22,662 bases of DNA from Bacteroidales bacterium UBA5762 (GCA_002418865.1 DIEY01000101.1:1-22662); one strand, 5' to 3'. Shown: positions 6,972 to 13,981, counted from the first letter of the stretch. Program-made: numbers and translations. Notes: generated from the letters alone by a model not told the origin.

Positions 6972-8792
6972 TTAAGATTCTATTAAGCGGGTTTCTCTGA
7001 CAGTTTTCTTTTGTTCGTTAACATATTCATCTATTGCTCGAGCCGTGAGTTCGGCTATATCTAACACAGGGATACGGCGATCGCGGGCAAAGGTTTTTTT
7101 ACATAAAGGGCAAGCAGTGATAAGTGCATTGGGTTTGAATCTGGCAAAGTAACTCATGGCTTCGAAGGTGACTTTGTTTTTGGCTTCTATAGGCAGGTTT
7201 ATTGCTCCCAAGCCAGCTCCGCAACATAAGGCTTCGGCTTTTTCTTTTTTAAGACGTATTCTTTGCGAATAAGAATCTATCACATAACGAGGTTGGTCGT
7301 AGATTTTACTTCCTCTTCCTAAGGCACAGGGATCATGATAAATGGTTTTGAAACCTAAGTTGATTTTTGGCAATCGTCCTTGGCGTATCATCTCATTCAG
7401 ATAGACCGCATGAAATTTGATGGAAATGCCTGGCAAAACATAATCTTCCCTAAAGGCTTTGTAACAGATAGGACATGAGAGTATTAGAGTTTTGGCACCA
7501 GAAGCCATAATCAGCTCAGTATTTTTCTGAATCAGCTGTGAAGCCGAATCGTATTGACCTGCCAGCATCAAGGGAGCACCACAACAAATGGACTTGTCCT
7601 TGTCCATAAACCATACATTATCTCCTAAGAAATCGAAAATTCGCCTCATAGAAAATTTGATCTGAGGCGTAAGATGAGTCATGCAACCCGCAAAATAAAT
7701 GATACCAGCTTTTTGTTGTAAGGCTTTCTGCGTATACTCGTAAGAAAAAGTAAGAGGTTTGCTGGCTTTTATTCGTAGTGCCGTTCGCAAATCATTCAGA
7801 TTGATATGAACCGGACAGGCCTCTTGACACCGACCACAAATTATACACCCAAAAAGAGATTTATCGACATTTTCATTATTTCTGATAAATTGAAGAAAAT
7901 AAACCGATTGTACATTCGATACGCCCGCTTCGTACAATTGACAGGCATCCAAACAAATTCCACACCTTGAACAGGAATACATCTGAATCTGGGCATAACT
8001 ATTCCAGTATTTTTTTGGCATTATTCCAGCATGGCGCAAGAAAATGAATACAATTTCAGTAGGAATATGCATATAGCGGGAAAAGGGAAGTGCTATAAAA
8101 AAGAATCCTAACGAGCAGGAATAAAGCCACCAGCTGAGATCGTAAATGGCCGAAACTCTTACATTTTGTATAAACCATTCACCTAAAGTATTGCTCATAA
8201 AGCTGCCATTGTGATAATAGGCTGCACTCAGGCTTTCGGCCAATAATCTAAGAGGAAATATGAGCCAAAGAGAAGCCAATGCAATTTTATCGAATGTCTT
8301 GAGCCTGGTTGTTCTTTTCATGCCGAATATCTGTTTCCTGATGCGTTTAATGATGGCTAATGCAACACCTGATAAGATGATCAGAAGTAAGAAATCCATC
8401 ACCGCACCAAATACCTTTGCTCCAGCAAAGTCGGGATGTGGTTGATAATATCGATAAAATACTGCATAATAAAAAGGGAAATTCAAACTATGGCGGTCAG
8501 CTATCACTTCGAGATGCCCCATCACAATTAATAAAAACCATCCAAAAGCCAGACTCATGTGCATGTATCCAAGCAATGGATTTTTTTTGAAAATGCTTAA
8601 ATGTAGTAATCCATCAGCGACAGAATCCCTTATTGCCGCCCAAACTGATTTCGTCTTCCAGAAATGAATAAAGCGCAGCTTGTCATATTTCGATAGTTTA
8701 ATATACCAAAGAATTACTCTTATAATCAAATAAGCGAACAAGAAAATCGTCCCTATGAGAAATGGATATTGAAAATTAGGGTCTCTAATCAT
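6972..8792 (-). CDS. HdrE/NarI-type membrane domain fused to HdrD/DsrK-type iron-sulfur (CCG) domain
   Basis: This 606-aa protein is the last of the five-gene operon and probably the membrane anchor and quinone-facing subunit. Residues 1-250 hold about five membrane helices (10-32, 72-97, 124-147, 168-190, 217-240) in the style of NarI, HdrE or DsrM, with His78, His93, His101 and His242 as possible heme b ligands. Two [4Fe-4S] ferredoxin motifs follow: Cys274/277/280/284 and Cys316/319/322/326-Pro. Two complete CCG domains come last: Cys370, Cys403-404, Cys440/443 and Cys489, Cys523-524, Cys561/564. HdrD, DsrK, GlpC and LutA share this CCG architecture, and in HdrB/HdrD it binds the thiol/disulfide-active clusters. 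The fusion order matches the hdrE-hdrD gene order of Methanosarcina. The start overlaps the preceding stop by 4 nt (ATGA). The substrate is unknown, and DsrMK-like is an equally fair label. Confidence 0.88.
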   Translation of the reverse strand: MIRDPNFQYPFLIGTIFLFAYLIIRVILWYIKLSKYDKLRFIHFWKTKSVWAAIRDSVADGLLHLSIFKKNPLLGYMHMSLAFGWFLLIVMGHLEVIADRHSLNFPFYYAVFYRYYQPHPDFAGAKVFGAVMDFLLLIILSGVALAIIKRIRKQIFGMKRTTRLKTFDKIALASLWLIFPLRLLAESLSAAYYHNGSFMSNTLGEWFIQNVRVSAIYDLSWWLYSCSLGFFFIALPFSRYMHIPTEIVFIFLRHAGIMPKKYWNSYAQIQMYSCSRCGICLDACQLYEAGVSNVQSVYFLQFIRNNENVDKSLFGCIICGRCQEACPVHINLNDLRTALRIKASKPLTFSYEYTQKALQQKAGIIYFAGCMTHLTPQIKFSMRRIFDFLGDNVWFMDKDKSICCGAPLMLAGQYDSASQLIQKNTELIMASGAKTLILSCPICYKAFREDYVLPGISIKFHAVYLNEMIRQGRLPKINLGFKTIYHDPCALGRGSKIYDQPRYVIDSYSQRIRLKKEKAEALCCGAGLGAINLPIEAKNKVTFEAMSYFARFKPNALITACPLCKKTFARDRRIPVLDIAELTARAIDEYVNEQKKTVRETRLIES

Positions 8793-9127
8793 GCCGTTTT
8801 CTTTTTTAAGATGATTTTTTTAATATTCATTACCACATTTCTCAGCTGAATATCTCTTGGACATACCAGGGTGCATTTGCCACAAAGCATGCATTTTTTT
8901 AATTCCTCTTCTAACCCTTCTACTTCACCTCGACGTAAAATAAGGCTTATTCGACGAATATTGAAAGTAGTATGATTGCCGGCACTACATGTTGCGGTGC
9001 AGCATCCACAACTTATACACCACTGAAAAGAAGGTTCTTCGCGGATTACTTCGTTTAAAAGTTCTTGATCCAGATTATCGTAATCTATATGCAGATGCCT
9101 GATTTCTAAAAAATCGAATGTTGCCAT
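8789..9127 (-). CDS. Small HdrC-like dicluster ferredoxin subunit
   Basis: This 112-aa protein is built around two [4Fe-4S] motifs, Cys37/40/43/47 and Cys79/82/85/89-Pro, with an extra Cys42 in the first motif. The spacing and the 'CGKCTLVCP' signature are those of HdrC, which wires the flavin subunit HdrA to the CCG subunit HdrB/HdrD. It is the smaller of the operon's two HdrC-like proteins and shorter than typical HdrC (about 180-200 aa), lacking the usual helical C-terminus. It starts 6 nt after the HdrA-like stop and overlaps the membrane-fusion gene by 4 nt, so it probably connects those two partners directly. There is no signal peptide, so it should lie on the cytoplasmic face. Confidence 0.88.
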   Translation of the reverse strand: MATFDFLEIRHLHIDYDNLDQELLNEVIREEPSFQWCISCGCCTATCSAGNHTTFNIRRISLILRRGEVEGLEEELKKCMLCGKCTLVCPRDIQLRNVVMNIKKIILKKKTA

Positions 9128-9133
9128 TTCCCG

Positions 9134-10159
9134 TTAATTTTCTTTGCCCTTTAAATACGAAATCGTTGATAAAGCCGTAGCCTGAGCATGTTCAATAGTT
9201 TCTGCTACCGACATAGGTCCAATGCTGGTACCAGCAAAATAAATTCCCTCCTTCTGACTCTTGCCACGTGCATTAAATTGATTAAGAGGTTTAAAGAATC
9301 CATGTTCCCCAATCTCTAAGCCATTATGATAGGCAAATTGCTTCGAAAAATTGGAAGCTTCCATACCAACCATGAGTACAAGCATATCAGTCATCATCTT
9401 CAAGGGACGTCCAATGAGTGTGTCTTCGGCTTTAATTATCAATCGCTTATCAATCATTTCAGAAGTTTCCGACAACCGGCCCCTTACAAATTGAATATTG
9501 TATTCTTTTTGTGCATTCAGGTAAAGTTCTTCAAAAGTAAGTCCATACATTCTCAGGTCAATGTAAAAACAAAATATCTCGGCTTGGGGAAGTAATTTCT
9601 TAGTTTCTATGGCCTGCTTGATAGCCGTGATGCAGCAAAGACGCGAACAGTAGGTATTACCCACCTTTGCATCACGTGAGCCTACACAGTGAATAAATGC
9701 TATGCGTCTGGGGGCCTTTCCGTAAGGTGTTACTATGTGCTGCTCTCTAATCATTTTTTCCATTTCCACCGAGGTAATTACTCCATCATAAATTCCATAT
9801 CCAAATTCTTCTTTTAGCCTTGCATCGAAAATCTGATAACCCGTTGCAATAATAATAGAATCGGCAGAAATGGCTATACCATCATTTGAAAATAAGGTAT
9901 ATGGACGGGATGAGAAATCTATTTTTTCAATCTCAGTATTTAAAAGTAGCTGAAGGTCGGCATTGCCAGGTAATGAAGTGTAATTTTTTAAAATCTCCTC
10001 AGAAGGTGTAAAATCGGGGAAGAGGTAAGCATAATTTCTAATGTTGCCCCCTAAGTGTGAACTTTTTTCTATTAAAGTAACAGGGAAGCCTTCCTGTAAA
10101 AGAAGCCTCGAAACCTCTAAACCTGCTATCCCTCCACCAATTATAACAATTTTTTTCAT
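9134..10159 (-). CDS. HdrA-like FAD/iron-sulfur subunit, short form
   Basis: This 341-aa flavoprotein is homologous to the FAD core of HdrA and QmoA. An N-terminal dinucleotide-binding motif 'GGGIAGLE' (8-15) is followed by 'EKSSHLGG'. The second FAD motif, 'YFAGTSIGPMSVAETIEHA' at 307-325, is diagnostic of HdrA. Between them, Cys158 in 'HCVGSRD' plus Cys171, Cys175 and Cys176 in 'YCSRLCC' match the four ligands of the HdrA-specific [4Fe-4S] cluster next to the flavin. The additional N- and C-terminal ferredoxin domains of methanogen HdrA (about 650 aa) are absent, as in the short HdrA of sHdr operons. Its role is probably to pass electrons between a soluble donor and the HdrC-like ferredoxins, possibly with flavin-based bifurcation. 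It is preceded by 136 gene-free nt within the operon. Confidence 0.9.
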   Translation of the reverse strand: MKKIVIIGGGIAGLEVSRLLLQEGFPVTLIEKSSHLGGNIRNYAYLFPDFTPSEEILKNYTSLPGNADLQLLLNTEIEKIDFSSRPYTLFSNDGIAISADSIIIATGYQIFDARLKEEFGYGIYDGVITSVEMEKMIREQHIVTPYGKAPRRIAFIHCVGSRDAKVGNTYCSRLCCITAIKQAIETKKLLPQAEIFCFYIDLRMYGLTFEELYLNAQKEYNIQFVRGRLSETSEMIDKRLIIKAEDTLIGRPLKMMTDMLVLMVGMEASNFSKQFAYHNGLEIGEHGFFKPLNQFNARGKSQKEGIYFAGTSIGPMSVAETIEHAQATALSTISYLKGKEN

Positions 10160-10295
10160 CTTCCGTTTATGAAATTTAAATTCTTTCTATTGAGTATTCT
10201 AATTGAGAAATAAATTCCTTTAATTTATTATAATGTATTTATTTTTACCACTTTATCACTGTTTTAATACGATATTGGGATTTTTGAGCAATCTA
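10160..10295. other. Gene-free gap inside the Hdr-like operon
   Basis: These 136 AT-rich nt separate the hdrCB-like pair from the hdrA-like gene, while all other junctions in the operon overlap or are 6 nt. No ORF, RNA gene or clear TAnnTTTG box was seen on the minus strand. A weak AT-only inverted repeat (AATAAATT, 5-nt loop, AATTTATT) lies at 10209-10229. The gap could hold an internal promoter or a processing site, but nothing in it proves either. Confidence 0.4.
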
Positions 10296-11375
10296 TCATA
10301 AAATTTTGGCAAGATCAAGGCTTTCTTCTCTTAGTTTTGCATATTCATTCTTATTGAATTGTATGCCTAATTTTTCTAATAGGGGTAAGACGTCGGTCTG
10401 GTGCATGAAAAGGCCAATTTGGACAGGATCATAACCCAGCAATAATGCGGCCAGTTCTTCGTAGGTCAACACAGGTATACCGTTTCCGGATGATGAATAA
10501 ACTTTACCCGTAGTTTCTTGAATTACATACTGCCAGCGGTCCATGAACATGTTGCAGCCGGGGCAGTTGGTTAGAATGAGATCGGGATGAAAGGGTTGCA
10601 TGCTTTCGAATTTTATTTGAGCATGGGTAAGCGAATATCCTCTGCTTTCTTTTATCAAGTATTGCCTGAAACCAAAACCGCAGCAATGTCTGCGCTCGGG
10701 ATAATCGACCACTTCGCCGCCCCAGGTTTTTATCATTTCCGATAAAACTTTGGGAAATTCGGCACCTCCTATGCCATGATGGGGAAAAATCTTTGCATAG
10801 TGGCAACCTACATGATCAACAACTTTCAAGGGTTTTCCAGTTTCTTTATTGATAAGTTTGTAAACAGATTGTTTAGCTATCTCATCTCTGTATAAATAAA
10901 TAATATCGCTGGCATGAGCTATAGCCTTAGGTAGTTCGAAAGTTCTTCCTGTCGTTTTCTGAAGATTTTCCCGGGCTTTTTCGAGAGTCTCAGGGAATTC
11001 ATGCCATGTATTCAAAACTTCTATCATTACGCCAAAGGTCGTGACGCAGGAGATAACAAGGTTAGAATAGCCCGATTCATTCATAATGGAAAAATGACGA
11101 GCTATCATAGTATGTAAAGTTTCCAAAGGAATGATGTCGCTGTGATAGCCAATACCCGTGCAGGTAGTTAGACGTGGATCGTCGAAATAGTTTTTATGAA
11201 GATTGTTTTTTAAAATTGCCAGGAATGCCTGTTCGGCTCCCGGAAAAAATGTCTGACGAATACAGCTACGGAAGAAAAAATAATCATCTTCAGGAATGTA
11301 TTTTATGTAATCTTTCCAATAGATTTTTTTTCTTTGTTCAGGAGAATTTTCTGTCATATCAGCAATTTTGGTCAT
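10296..11375 (-). CDS. HdrB-like CCG-domain subunit with a degenerate first CCG domain
   Basis: This 359-aa soluble subunit is related to HdrB, which carries the thiol/disulfide-active noncubane [4Fe-4S] clusters in heterodisulfide reductase. The C-terminal CCG domain is intact: Cys191 in 'VGCHYAK', Cys231-Cys232-Gly in 'HCCGFG', and Cys271/Cys274 in 'CPGC'. The N-terminal repeat keeps Cys38, Cys72 and Cys110, but the double cysteine reads 'TCTG' and the final CxxC reads 'CVTT', so two expected ligands are missing and a full noncubane cluster there is unlikely. It overlaps the upstream HdrC-like gene by 17 nt. An in-frame ATG at 11357 would remove the overlap. HdrC-HdrB pairing in adjacent genes is the rule in this family. 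The disulfide or sulfur substrate is unknown. Confidence 0.88.
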   Translation of the reverse strand: MTKIADMTENSPEQRKKIYWKDYIKYIPEDDYFFFRSCIRQTFFPGAEQAFLAILKNNLHKNYFDDPRLTTCTGIGYHSDIIPLETLHTMIARHFSIMNESGYSNLVISCVTTFGVMIEVLNTWHEFPETLEKARENLQKTTGRTFELPKAIAHASDIIYLYRDEIAKQSVYKLINKETGKPLKVVDHVGCHYAKIFPHHGIGGAEFPKVLSEMIKTWGGEVVDYPERRHCCGFGFRQYLIKESRGYSLTHAQIKFESMQPFHPDLILTNCPGCNMFMDRWQYVIQETTGKVYSSSGNGIPVLTYEELAALLLGYDPVQIGLFMHQTDVLPLLEKLGIQFNKNEYAKLREESLDLAKIL

Positions 11376-11991
11376 TGTCAGTATTTATAACCTCCATTTC
11401 GATTTGATTCCATAAGTCGATTGCGCCGGTTCCCTCAAGGATAGAACGAATTTCTTGCAAAGATTCTTCTGGGATTTTTCTCATAGGTCCGGGGCCATTT
11501 TTGTCGATATTTCCATCTACAAGGGCATGCACTTTTTCGAGATTGTTGAGAATCCATTGCCATACTGGGCCTTGCTCAGGGTGTTCTTCCATAGTAAGCC
11601 GCGAAGGATGGACACAATAACCCAGCTCATAAATATTTTTTCCAATATTTTGTTTGATAATCAATTGTTGCCTGCCTTTGGGGCTACGAATAAAAAGCCC
11701 CAGTTTTTGCGACCAGTAGCGTAAAGCACTTATTACTGTTCCTGGCGCATTTTGGCGGGGACAACGTGCCTTGCACGACATACACTGCCCGCAATACCAG
11801 ATATAGTCAGATGACATGAGTTCTTCCAGAGCATCGGCATTTCGCATCAGAATAATACGTTCCACATATCTGGGTTCATAATCATAATAGTCGGCCGCAG
11901 GACAAAGGGCAGTGCAAACCCCACAATTTATGCAGGCATTCATGTTCTCCCTTATCCTTGGGTCGGCGTATATTTCATCCATCGGAATCAT
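11359..11991 (-). CDS. HdrC-like dicluster ferredoxin subunit, first gene of the Hdr-like operon
   Basis: This 210-aa protein has two complete [4Fe-4S] motifs: Cys20/23/26/30-Pro in 'CINCGVCTALCP' and Cys67/70/73/77-Pro in 'CGQCMSCKARCP'. An alpha-helical C-terminal region (about 85-200) follows, as in full-length HdrC. No membrane segment is present. HdrC relays electrons from HdrA to HdrB, and here its gene overlaps the HdrB-like gene by 17 nt. It opens the operon, and the 581-nt gene-free region lies directly upstream. I found no strong -7 consensus just before it; the nearest approximation reads GAACTTTGT on the minus strand, around 12041-12049. Identity as HdrC-type is firm; the partner and pathway are inferred from the operon. 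Confidence 0.9.
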   Translation of the reverse strand: MIPMDEIYADPRIRENMNACINCGVCTALCPAADYYDYEPRYVERIILMRNADALEELMSSDYIWYCGQCMSCKARCPRQNAPGTVISALRYWSQKLGLFIRSPKGRQQLIIKQNIGKNIYELGYCVHPSRLTMEEHPEQGPVWQWILNNLEKVHALVDGNIDKNGPGPMRKIPEESLQEIRSILEGTGAIDLWNQIEMEVINTDNDQNC

Positions 11992-12150
11992 TTGGGCATT
12001 CTTTACTTTTGACTTAATTCTTCGTTTGGGTTAATCCTCTACAAAGTTCAGATTTTATGATGAGAAAAAGAAGAGATTCTCTTTAATTTTTATCTAACAG
12101 TTTAAAATAATTTAGATAATTATTAATCAACAACTTATATTATCAGAATC

Positions 12151-12165
12151 GAAAACGACGTTTTC
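12151..12165. repeat. Perfect 15-nt palindrome, possible operator
   Basis: GAAAACGACGTTTTC has 7-nt arms around a single central A. It sits 160 nt upstream of the first Hdr-like gene and about 400 nt before the lyase gene. The CG steps stand out in the AT-rich surroundings. The size and symmetry fit a dimeric regulator site, but only one copy was noticed, and chance cannot be excluded. Confidence 0.3.
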
Positions 12166-12545
12166 ATATTTAACTTTATCATCTGAAAAAATAAACTGTA
12201 GAGATTCTTTCTTTTGAGGAAATTATCAATGGTTTATTTATCCTCTGCTATGAATTAATTTTTGCCAATAAATTGATATAGATAAAGTTAACAAGGCTTA
12301 AGATAAGGTATTTATATATTGTGTTTTTTCAAATAGTTAACTAAAAGAATTTTTATTAATGCAGTTTATAATTTGCAACTGGAGGCATTTCCCGAAGCAC
12401 TCATGTTTAATATTGTTAAAATCCGATTAGTAGATAGTAGGTGTTGTATGAATTAGGATTACGTAATTTTTATTGAAGAAAAATATTTTCCGCCTTAGGC
12501 TTCTATTCTTAGATTGGCAATGGGGTTTATACGGGACTAAATCCT

Positions 12546-12554
12546 TACCTTTGC
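12546..12554 (+). promoter_or_regulatory. Probable -7 promoter box for the methionine gamma-lyase-like gene
   Basis: TACCTTTGC is an exact match to the Bacteroidota -7 consensus TAnnTTTG(C). It ends 18 nt before the ATG at 12573, implying a very short leader. No convincing TTTG -33 box is seen at the usual distance. Confidence 0.6.
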
Positions 12555-12572
12555 GGCAAATTATAATGAGAT

Positions 12573-13754
12573 ATGGATAATAAGGAATTAGGTTTCAACT
12601 CTCTTCTGGTTCATGCTGGAGGAGCAGAAGATGGGATGCATAGTGCCATAACGCCTATATATCAAACTTCCACCTTTACTTTCGAGAATGCCGATCATGG
12701 GGCAGCATGTTTTGTGGGTGAAGAATCGGGATACATTTATACGCGTTTAGGAAATCCCACCATTACAGATTTAGAAAAAACCTTGGCCTTACTCGAGAAG
12801 GGATATGGGGGTATTGCCACAGCTTCGGGCATGGGTGCTGTGAGCACTATTTATGCAGGTTTACTTGGTGCGGGTTTGCACATGATTGGACATGAGGCTG
12901 TATATGGTTCATCTCGCTTGATTGCTGAAACCATTTTCAAACGTTTTGGAGTCGAAAGCGATTGGATCGATACTTCTGATCTGGAATCTGTGGAAAAACA
13001 TATACGGCCCAATACGAGACTTATCTTTTTAGAAACTCCAGCCAATCCTACTATGACCATTGTAGATATCGCTGCAATATGCAGGATGGCTCATGATAGA
13101 AACATTAAAGTTTGCGTGGATAATACTTTTTGCAGCCCTTATTTGCAAAATCCACTCGAGTTAGGTGCCGACGTAGTTTTGCATAGTCTGACTAAATTTA
13201 TCAATGGACATGCCGATGCTGTAGGAGGAATGATAGTTACGAAAAACGAAGCCGATTATAAGGCTTTACGTAATGTGATGACCAACATGGGGCCTAACAT
13301 GGATCCTCATCAAGCTTGGTTGATCAGAAGAGGTTTGAAAACTTTAGCCTTACGTATGGAACGAGCTCAAGCCAATGCTATCAAAGTAGCCGAATTTCTT
13401 GAGAATCACCCTAAGGTTGAGTGGGTGAAATATCCAGGTTTGAAATCTCATCCACAATATGAATTGGGTCGTAAACAGATGAGGGGGCCAGGCGCTATGA
13501 TCAGTTTTGAGGTAAAAGGTGGCTTACCTGCTGGGAAAATTGTAATGGACAATGTAAAACTTGCCTTGTTGGCAGTGAGTCTGGGTGGAATAGAAACTTT
13601 AATTCAGCATCCTGCCAGTATGACTCACTCGAAAATGAGCCCAGAGGCTCGACATCAAGCCGGAATTACTGACGGCCTAATACGTCTGTCCATAGGAATC
13701 GAAGAAGTGGAAGATATCATAACTGATCTCTCCCAAGCTCTCGATCTAATTTGA
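12573..13754 (+). CDS. Cys/Met-metabolism PLP enzyme, methionine gamma-lyase-like
   Basis: This 393-aa protein is a member of the trans-sulfuration PLP enzymes. Methionine gamma-lyases split methionine into methanethiol, 2-oxobutyrate and ammonia. Visible motifs are 'YIYTRLGNPT' (54-63), 'ATASGMGAVS' (82-91), Tyr111 in 'VYGSS' stacking on the cofactor, Asp183 in 'VDNTF', Lys208 in 'HSLTKFINGHADAVGG' as the Schiff base, and 'QHPASMTHS' near the C-terminus. The overall sequence resembles bacterial MGLs of Porphyromonas and Pseudomonas. However, the active-site cysteine two residues after the tyrosine in classical MGL (YGC) is Ser113 here, and the Lys-Asp pair following the PLP region is not conserved. 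Cystathionine gamma-lyase or another C-S lyase activity is therefore also possible. The gene diverges from the Hdr-like operon and has its own promoter box. Confidence 0.85.
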   Translation: MDNKELGFNSLLVHAGGAEDGMHSAITPIYQTSTFTFENADHGAACFVGEESGYIYTRLGNPTITDLEKTLALLEKGYGGIATASGMGAVSTIYAGLLGAGLHMIGHEAVYGSSRLIAETIFKRFGVESDWIDTSDLESVEKHIRPNTRLIFLETPANPTMTIVDIAAICRMAHDRNIKVCVDNTFCSPYLQNPLELGADVVLHSLTKFINGHADAVGGMIVTKNEADYKALRNVMTNMGPNMDPHQAWLIRRGLKTLALRMERAQANAIKVAEFLENHPKVEWVKYPGLKSHPQYELGRKQMRGPGAMISFEVKGGLPAGKIVMDNVKLALLAVSLGGIETLIQHPASMTHSKMSPEARHQAGITDGLIRLSIGIEEVEDIITDLSQALDLI

Positions 13755-13907
13755 GATAATCATCCGCTCAACTAAATTCACCTCATTTTCTGATGATGGT
13801 TGTCAAAATATTTCATACAAATCTTCATACATTTTATCATTCTATAGTTACAAAAATTAGTTCCAAAACAATTATTATCAGTTATAGTGCGTTATCTTAA
13901 GGTAAAT

Positions 13908-13916
13908 TATTTTTGC
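13908..13916 (+). promoter_or_regulatory. Probable -7 promoter box for the patatin-family gene
   Basis: TATTTTTGC matches the consensus TAnnTTTG(C) exactly. It is 174 nt upstream of the ATG. In AT-rich DNA such matches arise by chance, and no clear -33 TTTG box is present at the usual spacing, so certainty is moderate. Confidence 0.4.
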
Positions 13917-13949
13917 CCATTTTATAAAGAATTCTGGATTAAAAAATAA

Positions 13950-13981
13950 ATTCAGTTTCTCATAAAATGATGAGACTGAAT
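13950..13981 (+). other. Bulged hairpin in the leader of the patatin-family gene
   Basis: The left arm ATTCAGT-TT-CTCAT pairs with ATGAG-ACTGAAT, giving 12 base pairs interrupted by a two-nt bulge and closed by a 6-nt loop (AAAATG). It lies between the predicted -7 box and the start codon. On the plus strand it is followed by A-rich rather than T-rich sequence, so it is not a plus-strand terminator. Read on the minus strand it precedes a T-rich run, but no minus-strand gene ends here. Confidence 0.4.

Larger units (their letters stand above)
11992..12572. promoter_or_regulatory. Long divergent intergenic region between the Hdr-like operon and the methionine gamma-lyase-like gene
   Basis: This 581-nt stretch has no credible ORF on either strand and is strongly AT-rich. 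It must hold the control signals of two divergent units. At the right end is a good -7 box for the lyase gene (12546-12554). Near the middle is an isolated 15-nt palindrome (12151-12165). No tRNA, terminator with a T-tract or recognisable riboswitch was seen. The space is far larger than two minimal promoters need, so an unannotated small RNA or regulator sites are possible. Confidence 0.5.

Noticed and set aside
10209..10229. AT-only inverted repeat AATAAATT/AATTTATT in the operon gap as a terminator.
   Set aside because: It has no G-C pairs, so it would be a very weak stem, and such repeats are common by chance in AT-rich DNA.
6972..11991. True methanogen-type CoB-CoM heterodisulfide reductase.
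   Set aside because: HdrA is the short form, HdrB lacks one CCG site, and the bacterial context gives no reason for coenzymes M and B. The 'Hdr-like' label is kept.
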